A stretch of 60,140 nucleotides of DNA from positions 332,698 through 392,837 of the forward strand of contig NZ_KE384211.1 in assembly GCF_000424585.1 (NCBI RefSeq), given 5' to 3'. Both the position numbers and the translations under genes were made by a program. Under the pieces are notes generated by a model. The model saw nothing but the letters and a program-made list of their open reading frames with translations, was not told the DNA's origin and made no database searches. Within the stretch, counting starts at the first letter, position 1. Each line of letters begins with the position of its first letter. This DNA comes from Butyrivibrio sp. MC2013. Lineage in GTDB: Bacteria; Bacillota; Clostridia; Lachnospirales; Lachnospiraceae. Below, piece after piece: positions 16,460 to 26,064 of the stretch.

Positions 16460-16496
16460 GAAAAATCTGTCCTTTTTCTGTAATTAAGATAATGCA

Positions 16497-17801
16497 TCAG
16501 ACCAAAGTCTTATCTATTCTTTCCTTGATGAGCTCAGCCTGCCTGTATATATTCTCAGGGTCGTCACCAATATTAAATACCCCGTCTTCATACCTGATGA
16601 CGCCTCTGATCATGGTCATTTTCACATTCTGCTTTGAGCCTGAATAGACGATATTTTTGGCAATATTATTAATAGGCTGCATATTGGGCTGATGCAGGTC
16701 TATCCTGATCATGTCAGCCTGTTTGCCCTCTGCCAGGCAGTCGCAGTCCTCAAGGCCCATGGAGCGTGCGCCGTTTACTGTAGCCATTTTCAGTACTTCC
16801 ATAGCATCTATGGCAGAGGCATCCTCTTCCCTAAGCTTGCCAAGGGCTGTTACCAGGAACATCTCTCTGAACATATCAAGCGCATTATTGGACGCAGGGC
16901 CGTCAGTACCTATAGCCACAGGTATATCATGCTTCATATAGTCTGATATAGGAGCTATACCGGAAGCCAGTTTGCTGTTGGATCCGGGGTTTGTGACCAC
17001 ATAGAGGCCTTTTTCCTTGATGATCTCCATATCATCCTCTGATACATGGACCATATGATATCCGCCTCCGCCGTAGTCAAAGATACCTCTTGAAGAGAGA
17101 TATTTCACAGGGCTCATGCCATAACGCTCTACGCAGCCTTTGGTCTCAGCTGCAGTCTCAGCCAGATGGGTATAGACAGGCGCCTGATACTTGTGAGCCA
17201 GAGCTGCCATCTTGTCTATTACTTCAGGAGACGAGGTATACTCTGCATGAAAGCCCAGGATATATGTATTAAGAGGATCCTCCGGGCTATTAAGCTTATT
17301 GTACATATCTTCTACCAGCTCAGCAGACTGCATGAAGCTGTTGTAGCAGCCGGTCTGTACGCAGCGCATACCTGTATCTCTGCAGGCAGCAGCTATAGTC
17401 TCAGGAGTCAGATACATCTCAAATATAGCTGTGATACCACTGGTTAGATATTCCAGAACAGCAAGCCTTGTCAGATGATAGCAGTCCTCCCCTGTCATAT
17501 GAGCTTCTACAGGGAATATCTGCTTATTAAGCCATTCATCTAATGGCAGATCATCTGCCCTTGAACGCATGAGAGTCATGGCGCTGTGTGTATGGGCATC
17601 CTTAAAGCCCGGCATGATAAGGTCGCCTGCGCAGTCAATCTCCCTGTCCCAGGAGCAGCTTATCTCTGAAAGCCTCTGCTCTGCCTCACTATCAGTCCCT
17701 ACAAAGCTTATCTTGTCATCACTGACCCATACTTCCCCTTTAAATATCTGACGCCCTTCTTCCATGGTCAGTATCCTGGCGTTTTTAAAACGGTATTGCA
17801 T
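16497..17801 (-). CDS. Amidohydrolase, MTA/SAH or related deaminase type
   Basis: 434 residues, ATG at 17801 with GGGGGAG ahead. Metal ligands of the TrzN/SsnA/MtaD group are present: FKDAHTHSAM (two His), GFHAEYTSSPE, YTHLAETAAE and AIGTDGPASNN (Asp). The flanking beta-sandwich composite domain is formed by the N-terminus (KNARILTMEEG) and the C-terminus. Members deaminate 5-methylthioadenosine, S-adenosylhomocysteine, adenosine or guanine. It lies 28 bases downstream of purine-nucleoside phosphorylase, which supports a purine nucleoside substrate. Exact substrate not decidable from sequence. Confidence 0.85.
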   Translation of the reverse strand: MQYRFKNARILTMEEGRQIFKGEVWVSDDKISFVGTDSEAEQRLSEISCSWDREIDCAGDLIMPGFKDAHTHSAMTLMRSRADDLPLDEWLNKQIFPVEAHMTGEDCYHLTRLAVLEYLTSGITAIFEMYLTPETIAAACRDTGMRCVQTGCYNSFMQSAELVEDMYNKLNSPEDPLNTYILGFHAEYTSSPEVIDKMAALAHKYQAPVYTHLAETAAETKGCVERYGMSPVKYLSSRGIFDYGGGGYHMVHVSEDDMEIIKEKGLYVVTNPGSNSKLASGIAPISDYMKHDIPVAIGTDGPASNNALDMFREMFLVTALGKLREEDASAIDAMEVLKMATVNGARSMGLEDCDCLAEGKQADMIRIDLHQPNMQPINNIAKNIVYSGSKQNVKMTMIRGVIRYEDGVFNIGDDPENIYRQAELIKERIDKTLV

Positions 17802-17829
17802 CTTCTCCCCCTTAAATCAAATAGACTTA

Positions 17830-18663
17830 TCACAGATAATCGTGAAATTTCTTAATAGACTCAGTAACCAAAAGGCTAAACTTGGGCGCTGTCATATCAG
17901 CTGCCATCTGTACCTCTTCATGAGTGAGAGGGTTATTTGTCATGCCGGCTGCCTGATTTGATACACAGGATACGCCTACTATCCTCATGCCCACATGTCT
18001 GCCGGCGATAGCTTCCACTACAGTGCTCATACCTACTGCATCTGCGCCGAGAGTCCTGAGCATCCTGATCTCTGCAGGGCTTTCAAAAGAAGGTCCTGTA
18101 AGCTGGCAATAGATACCTTCCTTCATGCTGATGGAATTCTCAAGAGCTGTTTCTCTCAGGATACTGGAGAGCTCTGCATCATATACGCTGCTCATATCCG
18201 GGAATCTGGTGCCCAGCCTGTCATCATTGGGACCGATAAGAGGATTGGGCGCAAAGCAGCTGATATGATCAGTGATCAGCATAAGGTCCCCTGCCCTGAA
18301 GTTATAATTGATACCGCCACTGGCATTGGTCAAAAACAGGACCTTGGCTCCCATAGCAGCCATAAGTCTGGCAGGCAGCACTACATCACTGATATCATAT
18401 CCTTCGTAATAGTGGACACGGCCCTTCATGCATACCACTTTGGTCTCACCTACATAACCGAATATAAATCTGCCATCATGTCCGGGTACTGTAGAGACGG
18501 GGAAACCATCTATCTCTGAATATGCTATCTCACATTCTACCTTTATATTCTCAGCATAATTGCCCAGTCCTGAACCAAGAGTAAGAGCAACCTCCGGAAC
18601 AAAGTCAGTTTTTCTTCTTACCGCTGCAAGGCAGTTTTCAATCTTGTCATACACTTTAGACAT
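17830..18663 (-). CDS. punA: Purine-nucleoside phosphorylase, trimeric family
   Basis: 277 residues from the ATG at 18663 (GGAGGAAAATAAT directly ahead; an in-frame start 15 bases upstream is less likely). Family marks: LTLGSGLGNYAE (phosphate loop), VPGHDGRFIFGYV, KGRVHYYEGY, FLTNASGGIN, CQLTGPSFESPAEIRM, GADAVGMSTVVEAI and VSCVSNQAAG. It cleaves purine nucleosides with phosphate to base and ribose 1-phosphate. It begins the two-gene unit with the amidohydrolase; a truncated hairpin repeat lies between it and the ABC-F gene upstream. Confidence 0.95.
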   Translation of the reverse strand: MSKVYDKIENCLAAVRRKTDFVPEVALTLGSGLGNYAENIKVECEIAYSEIDGFPVSTVPGHDGRFIFGYVGETKVVCMKGRVHYYEGYDISDVVLPARLMAAMGAKVLFLTNASGGINYNFRAGDLMLITDHISCFAPNPLIGPNDDRLGTRFPDMSSVYDAELSSILRETALENSISMKEGIYCQLTGPSFESPAEIRMLRTLGADAVGMSTVVEAIAGRHVGMRIVGVSCVSNQAAGMTNNPLTHEEVQMAADMTAPKFSLLVTESIKKFHDYL

Positions 18664-18717
18664 ATTATTTTCCTCCAAATTATGATGTAAGTATTAAATG
18701 TATCCTATAGGTATATA

Positions 18718-18776
18718 TTATTAGATGACCATTCAGAAACACGCATTTACTGCGTGTTTCGTGAGAACATGTTGCT
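18718..18776. repeat. Truncated copy of the three-hairpin repeat
   Basis: TTATTAGATG followed by GAAACACGCA...TGCGTGTTTC, ending GAACATGTTGCT: only one of the three hairpins of the 1409/3071 family. It ends one or two bases from the TAA stop of the ABC-F gene. Confidence 0.8.
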
Positions 18777-18777
18777 A

Positions 18778-20637
18778 TTATCCGTTTATCATGGCAGCTT
18801 TTTCTTCAAGGTAAAAATACCTTTCCATGAGCTTCTCGAGTTTTTCATCATTAGCCTCTTTTTGCTCGGTCAGCTGCCTGAGCTTCCCGTAATCAGAGGC
18901 ATTCTCTGCTATCTCTTTTTCCAGCCTTGCCCCTTTGGCCTCAGCGGCAGCAATATCATCCTCTATTGTCTCATATTCCCTTGCTTCGTTGTAGCTGAAT
19001 TTGACCCTGTGCTTTTGGTCGCCGTTTCCACGCTTATCTTTGCCGCTCTCACCCGCAGCTGCTGTATCAGAAGTTTTTGAGCTGCCTACTGCAATAGCGC
19101 CTCTCTCAGAAAGCGCCTCGTTCTCTCTGCGCTCTGTATAATAGTCTGTATATGAACCGTTAAAGAGCCTGACTTCGCCCCCCGGATTAAAGGTCAGCAT
19201 ACGCCTGACAGTACGATCCAGAAAATATCTGTCATGGGAAATGACGATGAGTATACCCTTATAGCTGTCCAGATAATCCTCCAGTATCTGCAAAGTAGAT
19301 ATATCAAGATCATTTGTGGGCTCATCCAGTATAAGGACATTGGGAGCTTCCATCAGTATCCTGCACAGATACAGCCTCCTCTTTTCCCCTCCGGAGAGCT
19401 TTGCGATCTTTTGATACTGAAGAGTTCCGTCAAAGAGAAATCTCTCACACATCTGACTGGCAGATATATATCCATCCTCGGTCCTTATATATTCTGCCTT
19501 GTCCCTTACATAATCTATGACACGCATCTCATCATTCATAGAATCTGAGTGCTGTTCATAGACTGACAATACCACAGTGTCGCCTGTCTCTATATATCCG
19601 CTGTCAGGGCGCAGCTTACCGCTTATCATATTGATAAGGGTAGTCTTGCCGCAGCCGTTAGGCCCCAGGATACCTATCTTATCGTCCCTTGTAAAAGTAT
19701 AGGTAAAATCCTTAATAAGCTCCCTATCTCCATAGGCTTTGGATATGGCATTTATCTCTATGGTCTTCTTGCCAAGGCGGGATGAAACAGCATTTATCTC
19801 AACGCTTTTTGTAAGCTCAAGCTTTTCTTCATCCCTCAAGGCTTCAAAGCGCCCAATATGGGCTTTTTGCTTGGTGGATCTGGCCCTTGCGCCTCTCTGC
19901 ATCCAGGCCAGCTCCTTGCGCAGGATGTTGGCATGCTTGTCCTGGGTAGAAAGTGCCATATCCAGCCTCTGCTGTTTTAGCTGTAGATAGCCCTCGTAAT
20001 TGCAGTCATAGCTATAAAGGGCACCCCCCTCCACCTCTACTATCCTGTTGCAGGTCAGGTCCAGAAAATACCTGTCGTGAGTTACCATTACCAATGCTCC
20101 CTTATATGAAGAGAGATAATCCTGCAGCCATTCATTCATGGCATTATCCAGATGGTTGGTAGGCTCATCCAGTAGCAATATATCGGCTTTTCTAAGGAGG
20201 CAGGCAGCAAGAGCTGCTTTTTTCTTTTGCCCTCCGGACAAGGTCCCCACCCTCACTGTCTGATCTTCAAAACCCAGCCGGTGCAATATCTTTGCAGCTT
20301 CTACTTCCAGCTGACTTCTATTTTCCTCAATTTCATATTCGTCCCGGCTCCCTTCAGATTTTTGGTTCTCCGTCACCACATAATCATGAAGGGTCTGATC
20401 CTTATCAAATACAGGATCCTGAGGCAGATATGATATCACCACATTATTACCTTTTACCATATCTCCTTCATAATGCTTTATCTCTCCGGCTATGATTCGA
20501 AGGAGGGATGATTTGCCGCTTCCGTTGATGCCTATGATACCGATTTTGTCTCCTTCATCCACTCCAAAGCTTACATTTTCCAGGAGGACCTTGTCTGTAT
20601 GAGACAGACTGATGCCATTCATTGATAATAAATTCAT
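18778..20637 (-). CDS. uup: ABC-F family ATPase, Uup-like
   Basis: 619 residues with two ABC domains and no membrane helices. Domain 1 has GINGSGKSSLL and LSGGQKKKAALA, then LLLDEPTNHLD. Domain 2 has GPNGCGKTTLI, LSGGEKRRLYL and LILDEPTNDLD. The linker (about 225-285) is basic and includes WMQRGARARSTKQKA. The C-terminal 80 residues form a coiled coil (AEAKGARLEKEIAEN...), typical of Uup. ABC-F proteins act at the ribosome or, for Uup, at branched DNA. Forty-four bases downstream of the serine hydrolase gene. Symbol given by similarity in layout. Confidence 0.85.
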   Translation of the reverse strand: MNLLSMNGISLSHTDKVLLENVSFGVDEGDKIGIIGINGSGKSSLLRIIAGEIKHYEGDMVKGNNVVISYLPQDPVFDKDQTLHDYVVTENQKSEGSRDEYEIEENRSQLEVEAAKILHRLGFEDQTVRVGTLSGGQKKKAALAACLLRKADILLLDEPTNHLDNAMNEWLQDYLSSYKGALVMVTHDRYFLDLTCNRIVEVEGGALYSYDCNYEGYLQLKQQRLDMALSTQDKHANILRKELAWMQRGARARSTKQKAHIGRFEALRDEEKLELTKSVEINAVSSRLGKKTIEINAISKAYGDRELIKDFTYTFTRDDKIGILGPNGCGKTTLINMISGKLRPDSGYIETGDTVVLSVYEQHSDSMNDEMRVIDYVRDKAEYIRTEDGYISASQMCERFLFDGTLQYQKIAKLSGGEKRRLYLCRILMEAPNVLILDEPTNDLDISTLQILEDYLDSYKGILIVISHDRYFLDRTVRRMLTFNPGGEVRLFNGSYTDYYTERRENEALSERGAIAVGSSKTSDTAAAGESGKDKRGNGDQKHRVKFSYNEAREYETIEDDIAAAEAKGARLEKEIAENASDYGKLRQLTEQKEANDEKLEKLMERYFYLEEKAAMING

Positions 20638-20681
20638 TAACTTAATTCCGTTTCTTTTTTGTTTCTATTTCTTTTATTTTT

Positions 20682-22661
20682 TTATCCATCCAGCCCGGCA
20701 CGATCCATCTCTGAATTTGCTGCATCTGATGTATTTATATCATTATCTGTATGAGCGATATCTGCTGCAGTTTCCGTATCAGCCAGATCTAATCCTTCTG
20801 CAGAAACTGTATTTTCAGTATTTTCTGTGATCAGCACGCCATGTACCCTGGGACTGACAGTATAATGCATGGTCATGGAAAGGACATTGCCCGCTCCATA
20901 GCCCTCCAGGATGCCTATGATCTTGCTCTGGAGACTTCCCTTATAGGCGGATACATTCTTCATACTGCCTGTGAGAAGATTGTTGCCTGGATATTCGCTA
21001 AAATGTATGTCGATATCCGTGGGCACCCTCCTTGCTACAAGGCCCGAAGTATCCTCGTCCTTGTATTTACTTCCCAAATAGATATTGATCCTACGCTCTG
21101 TAGCCTCTTCGGTGTAGACGAGCCTTAGCATCAGGACCACTCTACCGTATTCGTCAGTGGAGAGCCTGCTCTTAACAGCCACATTGTAGTATTCGCCGTG
21201 CATGCAGATCTGCACTCTCTCACTCTTATTTCTCAGAATAGGGAGCCGATACATCTGGTCGCCTTCATGGATCTCCAGGACCATATCCGATCTGTCTTTG
21301 CCCGCAAAAGATATAGCTCCTATACCATCTGTAAAATTATTGTGCACCATCTGGATCATAAGAGGGAAAATACCAATCCCACCCTCCAAAAGGCTATAAG
21401 CTGAGCCTGAAAGATTCCTGATCTTCTCATAAGCAATAAGGTCAGGCGAGTATTCTCTCATTCCTCTGTTCCAGCCGCCGTGCCTGATAAGGGGCATATC
21501 TCCGGCACTTCCTTCTATGCGCCTTATGATATTCTGCAGGCGCCTTGAAGAAACACTGCTGCAGGTGGCAGATCTACTGTCATCCACCTGGAGCTTTTCC
21601 ATCATATCATATATGACATCAGCCATGTCACCTCGCTGAAATAATTCAGGATTGCTGGCATTGGTGGCTACTATCATATCCACATCAGGGAAAATATAAA
21701 CATTCTGGCCAAGCATACCATTGAAATTGTAAGCACCTTCCCTGCAGGCAATGCGCCATAGCTGATATCCATAAGAGGGAGCATGAGGCACGTCAGTCCG
21801 GGCATGCTCCATTGAAGAGATAGTCACCCAGTCCCTGGGCACGATCTGCTGATCATTCCATGCACCGCCGTTTAGATATAACTGGCCCAGTTTGCACATA
21901 TCTTCTATGCGCATAAAGAGGCCCCAGCCTCCCTTGGTAATGCCCTTAGGATCAGCCTCCCAAAATACTCTCCTTATACCCATGGGCTCAAATATACGCT
22001 CTTTGACAAAGTCAAAAAGACTCATTCCTGTAACCCTTGAAACAATAGCTGAGAGCATGTAGGAATTCATGGAATTATAGTCAAACTCTTTGCCGGGAGG
22101 GGAAGAAAGTCCGGAATCCAGATATCCCTTGATCCAGTCGTCTCCTGTAATAGCACCTATCTCATTAAACTTTACGCCGCTGGTCATGGTCAGGAGATTC
22201 TCTATAGTGATATCCCTCTGCCTCATCACAGAACCAAGGCCGGCCTCCTTCTGAAAATAGTCCAGGACCTTATCCCCCAGCCTGATCTTGTCCTCAGACT
22301 CAAGGATACCTATGGCCATGCCCGTAATAGACTTGCACATGGAATGGGCAATGTGCCATTCATCCAGATCATAAGGCTCAAACGCAGCCTTCATGATCAC
22401 CTTGCCATGTCTCATCACCATAATCTTGTGCATAGCAGCGCCTTCAGACGCTTCAAGCCTCTCCAGAAGCTCACACAGCCATTCCGAAGCTACTCCCTCT
22501 GCCTCAGGCTGCGCCTCTTCAAGAAAACTTTCTCCATCCACAGGGCCCTGAGGAAAAGCCGGCTTCTGCGCACTATAAGTAACCTTACTGATCTCACCTG
22601 TCTGGTGACCTACAATCTTAAAGAGCAGTTCGGTGAAATTCATATCAGATCTGATGGGCAT
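20682..22661 (-). CDS. Beta-lactamase-family serine hydrolase with C-terminal extension
   Basis: 659 residues; AAGGAGAG precedes the ATG by six bases. The serine hydrolase (class C beta-lactamase/PBP fold) spans about 60-340: catalytic SMCK (S-x-x-K) in IAHSMCKSITGMAIG, the Tyr in FDYNSMNSYMLSAI and a GMLGQNVYIFPDVDMIVATN segment near the third motif. The next 300 residues (from about 355) are a family-specific extension seen in some Firmicutes relatives; the last 40 residues are Asp/Thr-rich. No signal peptide is evident, so it is probably cytoplasmic. Possible roles are peptidase or esterase; a true beta-lactamase is unlikely. Confidence 0.85.
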   Translation of the reverse strand: MPIRSDMNFTELLFKIVGHQTGEISKVTYSAQKPAFPQGPVDGESFLEEAQPEAEGVASEWLCELLERLEASEGAAMHKIMVMRHGKVIMKAAFEPYDLDEWHIAHSMCKSITGMAIGILESEDKIRLGDKVLDYFQKEAGLGSVMRQRDITIENLLTMTSGVKFNEIGAITGDDWIKGYLDSGLSSPPGKEFDYNSMNSYMLSAIVSRVTGMSLFDFVKERIFEPMGIRRVFWEADPKGITKGGWGLFMRIEDMCKLGQLYLNGGAWNDQQIVPRDWVTISSMEHARTDVPHAPSYGYQLWRIACREGAYNFNGMLGQNVYIFPDVDMIVATNASNPELFQRGDMADVIYDMMEKLQVDDSRSATCSSVSSRRLQNIIRRIEGSAGDMPLIRHGGWNRGMREYSPDLIAYEKIRNLSGSAYSLLEGGIGIFPLMIQMVHNNFTDGIGAISFAGKDRSDMVLEIHEGDQMYRLPILRNKSERVQICMHGEYYNVAVKSRLSTDEYGRVVLMLRLVYTEEATERRINIYLGSKYKDEDTSGLVARRVPTDIDIHFSEYPGNNLLTGSMKNVSAYKGSLQSKIIGILEGYGAGNVLSMTMHYTVSPRVHGVLITENTENTVSAEGLDLADTETAADIAHTDNDINTSDAANSEMDRAGLDG

Positions 22662-22697
22662 GAATGTCTCTCCTTCGCAGTCAAAAGATTTCGATAA

Positions 22698-23081
22698 GCG
22701 CTGATGCAGAAGTTTTTTCCTCGTTCGCGGCAGTCCAAATGGTGTTTTACTAAATTCTTCCCCTCAGCCTTTCAAGATGCGCAACTCTCGAAAGAACTCG
22801 CAGAGGCGAAGGTGGAAATATTTTTCAGCAATGGTCATATGCCCGCTTCGCGAGCATATACAATGAAAGCAACTATCCATCTCTTTAAGCAAGCTTAAGA
22901 GCTGGATAGATACTTTCATTTATTGGGTGCTATCGCCCCCAATGACCATTGAATATAGACATTTCCTTCGCCCTGCTCAGACAGCTTTCTCGCGGGCGCT
23001 AAAAGGCTTCGTATGAAGAATAAGTAAAACTACCATTTGAACTGAATGCTCACTGCGGAAAATAACTTTCTGCAGCAGCGC
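22698..23081. repeat. MITE-like palindromic element, copy B with nested insert
   Basis: 384 bases with the same ends as copy A (GCGCTGATGCAGAAG at the left, reverse complement of GCGCTGCTGCAGAAA at the right) and the same arm sequence, including CCAAATGGTGTTTT. Its centre is larger because it contains further nested palindromes, such as GAAAGCAACTATCC paired with GGATAGATACTTTC. The whole element can fold into one long hairpin. It starts 36 bases upstream of the serine hydrolase gene. Confidence 0.75.
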
Positions 23082-23090
23082 TGCTATCCT

Positions 23091-23417
23091 GCACTTCTGG
23101 ACATGTCGAAATGCATCCATGCATTCCGCACTTTGTGCTCCTTTGGTCATGTTTGATTAGCTCCCAGGTCAAACACTAATAATGATATACGAATTGCTTC
23201 GTTGCTCCGCAACTCTCGCAATTCTCCAAACATTCGCATAATTACGACATAGAAGTGCCTCCCTGCACTTCTGGACATGTCGAAATGCATCCATGCATTC
23301 CGCACTTTGTGCTCCTTTGCTCATGTTTAATTAGCTCCCAGGCCAAACACTAATAATGATATACGAATTGCTTCGTTGCTCCGCAACTCTCGCAATTCTC
23401 CAAACATTCGCAAAACC
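23091..23417. repeat. Direct repeat with a 174-bp period, two copies
   Basis: Two near-identical copies of about 153 bases (23091-23243 and 23265-23417). Each contains small palindromes such as GAAATGCATCCATGCATTCC and TTGCTTCGTTGCTCCGCAACTCTCGCAA. Modules of the unit recur elsewhere: the ACATGAGCAAAG...GCGAATGTTT part at 33179-33250, and the GAAGTGC...GCACTTC part in the 56-base repeats at 36803 and 51963. No coding sequence. Confidence 0.85.
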
Positions 23418-23447
23418 ACAATATATGCTCCTTTGCTCATGTTTGGC

Positions 23448-23505
23448 GGGTCATTAATACAAAGTATTATTCAAGCAAGCTTGATAATACTTTGTATTAT
23501 GACCC
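23448..23505. repeat. Long perfect-type hairpin, GGGTCAT...ATGACCC
   Basis: 58 bases folding into a stem of about 27 pairs, centred on TCAAGCAAGCTTGA. A similar GGGTCA...TGACCC hairpin with a different stem is at 33127-33177, next to the same ACATGAGCAAAG module. The rest of the gap to 23815 holds shorter imperfect palindromes (for example CGATCATATGCCC...CATATGACCG near 23610 and GGATCATGAG...ATATGATCC near 23765) and no believable gene. Confidence 0.7.
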
Positions 23506-23815
23506 TGGATATCATTATACCACATATATCCAAAAACTCGGATTTGTCCGGGACTTACGATCGCAGCGAATATGTTAGATACAACATCTATCTCGTCAAT
23601 AAAAAAAACGATCATATGCCCTGGCGCAGGCATATGACCGCTGATTTAGTCACTATTCTTTCCGCCGCAAGGCGGCTCTATTCGATTCGCGCAATAGACA
23701 GCCTTCAGGAAGGGATATTTATTATGACTTCCTGCGATTTCATGGCTGCGGAGGAGAGACCTGAGGATCATGAGTGCCTTAGCACGATATGATCCTCGTA
23801 TAGGGCTCGCCGGAG

Positions 23816-23942
23816 CGCCCAGCCATGTAAGCAGGAGGCATGATAATATCCCACTGAAGGCGTCATATTTCACCTAATCGCCCAGCCATGCAAGCAGGAG
23901 GCATGATAATATCCCCTCCTGAAGGCGTCAAATTTCACCTAA
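23816..23942. repeat. Tandem duplication of 63 bases at a gene end
   Basis: The word CGCCCAGCCATG starts at 23816 and again at 23879; both copies run through GCAGGAGGCATGATAATATCCC to TTTCACCTAA, the second with a three-base insertion. The second copy contains the TGA stop of the ABC permease gene, so the duplicated block begins at the very end of that gene. Confidence 0.85.
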
Positions 23943-26064
23943 GTGCAAAGGGCAGCTCATCCACAGGAACGTCCAGGTAGAGAGTCTTACTGGTCTCGCC
24001 ATATTCGGTGACCATATAATCCTTTAGTCCGATCTCAAAATAGGCTATATCCTCTGTTTCCTCTTCATCCCAGTTTGTATACACATCATAGCGATGCCAT
24101 GTTTTTTCATATAAGCTGTACCTGTTACTGTTAAACAGAGGAATAATATCTTCATAATGAGCAGGATCCAGATCCATATAGTCCCCGTCATTTATGCTAT
24201 AGGTGATATTGTCTATGATATCCATGGTGACATCGGGGCTCACCCATGAATTTATCTTTTGTAAATAATTAATTGTATTATCATAGCCATCATATACTGT
24301 GTATGACCTGTTTATCACCTTTCCTTTTTTGGCCATTTCAGGATCCTGCTCTATCTCTTCAGCTGTGGCTTCCACATTTGACGCTACAGTCACCATTCCT
24401 ACGGTCCTGTTATCCAGGCAATATGAGTAACAGAATTTCTCCTGGTCTTTCTTATAAGCTTCTATAAACTCATCAAAATCAGCAGATGTGATCTTACTGT
24501 CAGCTTCACCATTTAGACTCACGTAGCTCAATGAGAAGGGATCCATCTCATTATCATCATGATACCAGGGGAAATATCCGCTCTTAAATTCCAGGCTCCC
24601 TGTTACAGCATCCATCTTTGCAGGGTCTACATCATAAGGTATGGAGTACTCCCTGTATACATCCTTGCCATTTTTCAGATGCCATTTGATAAAGGTCATA
24701 TAGCCCTGATAATAAATGCTCTTATCTTTAAGATTATCAACAGCTGATCGTGCAAGCTCATTAATGGCATCAATGTCAGTGATCCTCATGTTCTCTTCGA
24801 CATAATCAAGAGCTCTGATATCACTGTTATTCTTATAATAATCCAGGTCATTGTACTGATACATTGCAGCATATTCCACATCTGAAGCTTTTGGAATATA
24901 GGTATTGTATCCAAAGATGTCCATACGTGTACCCAGGTAGAGGAACATGGTGATCGCTGTGATGATAATGATATCAGTCTTCCTTAGCGCTGCTGCTCTT
25001 ATGTTAAAGGACATAAGAGCTTCCATAAACATTGAAGTAAATACTGATACCAGTAGTACAGTTACTATAAGTATCGGTATCTCATGTCCTGTATACTCAG
25101 CTTCGAGTATCTCCAATATAACAAGCACGAATACTACAGAAGCAAGCACAGATACACATATCTTTACCAGAGTTCTGATACGGGGAAAGACAATGGATCT
25201 GGCTGAAAAATCGAAATGCCTCTTTTCAAATGCAAGATAAGCAAGTGTAGTAAAAAGAGCTATCATAACAAGAAGCGCTATGTCATATCTGTACTGATAA
25301 CTTATCAGCCTGGAGATACTCTTAAAGCTCTCATAGGTAAATCTCTCCAATTCCAAAAATACAGGAGTAAATCTGAGAGCAAAATCAGATACAGGCTTGT
25401 AATCGCTGTATGTAGGACGGTACATACTGATAAAAGCAAGTCTCAGTAAATGGATCACTATCTCGCCAAACAAAAAGCATCCAATTCCCATCACACCCAT
25501 GATAATATTGGCGCACAGTACCAGCGCCAGTATAGAAAGGGAATAAACTGCCACAAAGAACAGGATATTAGATACAAATGCCAGTAAGCTCTCTGCCAAA
25601 AGCATTCCTGTAAGATAACCCATGGAAGCGATAATGATATAGTCAAATATCAGTCCAAGAAAATATGCAAATACATATATCTCGATACCTTCAAAATATA
25701 TACGAAAAAATATGTTCTTTCTATCCATGGGCCTGGACAGGTAAAAATCTGAAGCAGGCTTATTGTAGATCCATATAAATCCTGCAATGGCAAGAAAAAC
25801 AGCCAGTACAGCAGTAATAAAAGCGGTCATACCGCTATAGCCGATTATCTCTCTAAGAGAATCCAGGGTCATCTGCCTCTGCCCTGCATAAGAGCTGGCA
25901 CTCCAGTGACTATTCAGCATGATAATAAATGCTGTTCCCGCAAAATATATGATAAAGATCAGGCTGCAAAGGACGCTTTGCCATAATCTGATCCCAAAGA
26001 GATCTGCTTTTGCAATACTTTTACTACACATAGTATTATTCGATAATAAGCTTTTTGACATCAT
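23935..26064 (-). CDS. ABC-2 type transporter permease
   Basis: 709 residues from the ATG at 26064, which has AAGGGGG six bases ahead; the frame is open further upstream. Helices are seen at about residues 28-50, 85-105, and in a cluster up to 245, then 300-380. The rest (about 390-709) is a large hydrophilic region, probably extracytoplasmic, starting YIPKASDVEYAAMYQYND. This layout is that of permeases of the YtrC/YtrD type found with a GntR-family regulator. It overlaps the ATP-binding gene by 29 bases. Likely role: export or envelope-stress response to a peptide or antibiotic; substrate unknown. Confidence 0.8.
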   Translation of the reverse strand: MMSKSLLSNNTMCSKSIAKADLFGIRLWQSVLCSLIFIIYFAGTAFIIMLNSHWSASSYAGQRQMTLDSLREIIGYSGMTAFITAVLAVFLAIAGFIWIYNKPASDFYLSRPMDRKNIFFRIYFEGIEIYVFAYFLGLIFDYIIIASMGYLTGMLLAESLLAFVSNILFFVAVYSLSILALVLCANIIMGVMGIGCFLFGEIVIHLLRLAFISMYRPTYSDYKPVSDFALRFTPVFLELERFTYESFKSISRLISYQYRYDIALLVMIALFTTLAYLAFEKRHFDFSARSIVFPRIRTLVKICVSVLASVVFVLVILEILEAEYTGHEIPILIVTVLLVSVFTSMFMEALMSFNIRAAALRKTDIIIITAITMFLYLGTRMDIFGYNTYIPKASDVEYAAMYQYNDLDYYKNNSDIRALDYVEENMRITDIDAINELARSAVDNLKDKSIYYQGYMTFIKWHLKNGKDVYREYSIPYDVDPAKMDAVTGSLEFKSGYFPWYHDDNEMDPFSLSYVSLNGEADSKITSADFDEFIEAYKKDQEKFCYSYCLDNRTVGMVTVASNVEATAEEIEQDPEMAKKGKVINRSYTVYDGYDNTINYLQKINSWVSPDVTMDIIDNITYSINDGDYMDLDPAHYEDIIPLFNSNRYSLYEKTWHRYDVYTNWDEEETEDIAYFEIGLKDYMVTEYGETSKTLYLDVPVDELPFALR

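Noticed and set aside
23376..23873. ORFs of 138 and 75 codons in the repeat pile-up
   Set aside because: They cover palindromes and direct repeats, have unlikely composition and no ribosome site.
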